Assembly (NCBI GenBank): GCA_028709985.1
Contig: JAQUTB010000145.1
Span: forward strand, 1 to 5,374
Direction of reading: 5' to 3'
From: Dethiosulfovibrio sp.
GTDB lineage: Bacteria; Synergistota; Synergistia; Synergistales; Dethiosulfovibrionaceae
Length of the DNA: 5,374 bases
Numbering within the stretch: position 1 is the first letter of the stretch; every line of letters starts with the position of its first letter. Shown here in pieces: positions 5,200-5,374 of the stretch. A program made the position numbers and the translations under genes. The notes under the pieces are model-generated. The model saw only the letters and a list, made by a program, of their open reading frames with translations. It had not been told where the DNA came from and made no database searches.

Positions 5200-5374
5200 T
5201 TTATAGCACCCTCTTCTAAATGGGCCAGAGATGAATCAAACGCCTCAGACAACACCTCATTATAGCTTGTTTTGGACAGATCGTACCAGTCTACAGGAAA
5301 AAATTTCCTAAACCATGTCATCTGCCTCTTTGCGAACTGTCTGGTGGCTACGATATCGGACTCTATACCCTCAT
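5196..5374 (-). CDS. miaA: tRNA dimethylallyltransferase, C-terminal end only
   Basis: A hand translation of the minus strand from the right edge gives 58 residues and then TGA (5198-5196). The 5' part of the gene is beyond the window. The segment ATRQFAKRQMTWFRKF (residues 9-24 of the fragment) is the conserved C-terminal signature of MiaA. MiaA transfers the dimethylallyl group of DMAPP to N6 of adenosine 37 in tRNAs that read U-starting codons. The tail after the signature (VDWYDLSKTSYNEV and onward) is normal for the family. The gene overlaps the ispH start by 4 bases, so the DMAPP user and the DMAPP maker are translationally linked. Confidence 0.93.
   Translation of the reverse strand, partial: EGIESDIVATRQFAKRQMTWFRKFFPVDWYDLSKTSYNEVLSEAFDSSLAHLEEGAIN
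5209..5215 (-). promoter_or_regulatory. Shine-Dalgarno deciding the ispH TTG start
   Basis: AAGAGGG on the minus strand, within the last codons of miaA, 9 bases before the TTG at 5199. It supports a TTG start for ispH. Confidence 0.6.

Overview
All recognisable genes in this window lie on the minus strand. They read, in transcription order from the right-hand end: miaA (3' end only), ispH, rpsA-like, a strong intrinsic terminator, def, fmt, an uncharacterised P-loop NTPase, a 2x[4Fe-4S] ferredoxin subunit (korD-like), and the alpha subunit of a 2-oxoacid:ferredoxin oxidoreductase (korA/vorB-like, 5' end only). There is no rRNA, tRNA, CRISPR array, insertion sequence or phage gene. This is a compact chromosomal housekeeping block, and the longest non-coding gap is about 91 bases.

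The source looks like an anaerobic bacterium of moderate GC content. The reasons are a ferredoxin-dependent 2-oxoacid oxidoreductase with a separate ferredoxin subunit, the MEP isoprenoid pathway (IspH), and an ispH-S1 neighbourhood of the kind seen in Clostridia and Synergistota. The gene order and the Fmt and NTPase sequences remind me most of amino-acid-fermenting Synergistota (Dethiosulfovibrio-like). That is an impression from memory, not a search result.

Right block (2784-5374): miaA overlaps ispH by 4 bases. IspH makes IPP and DMAPP, and MiaA uses DMAPP to modify tRNA A37, so a consumer and the producer of one metabolite are coupled. IspH is followed after 32 bases by a 498-residue, five-domain S1 protein. 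Two adjacent small hairpins fill that gap, the second holding the rpsA Shine-Dalgarno sequence. The block ends at a 13-bp terminator.

Left block (1-2751): def and fmt remove and add the formyl group of initiator Met. They are followed, through another 4-base overlap, by a P-loop NTPase, then by the ferredoxin and alpha subunits of an oxidoreductase that continues beyond the window. All three 4-base overlaps in the window use a non-ATG start (TTG, TTG, GTG), which suggests coupled reinitiation.

The items most worth a second look are the NTPase as a possible oxidoreductase accessory factor, the double-hairpin rpsA leader, and an Fmt whose usually conserved N-terminal folate-side motifs are altered although its catalytic Asn/His/Asp are intact. 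I did not find a clearly new multi-gene system.
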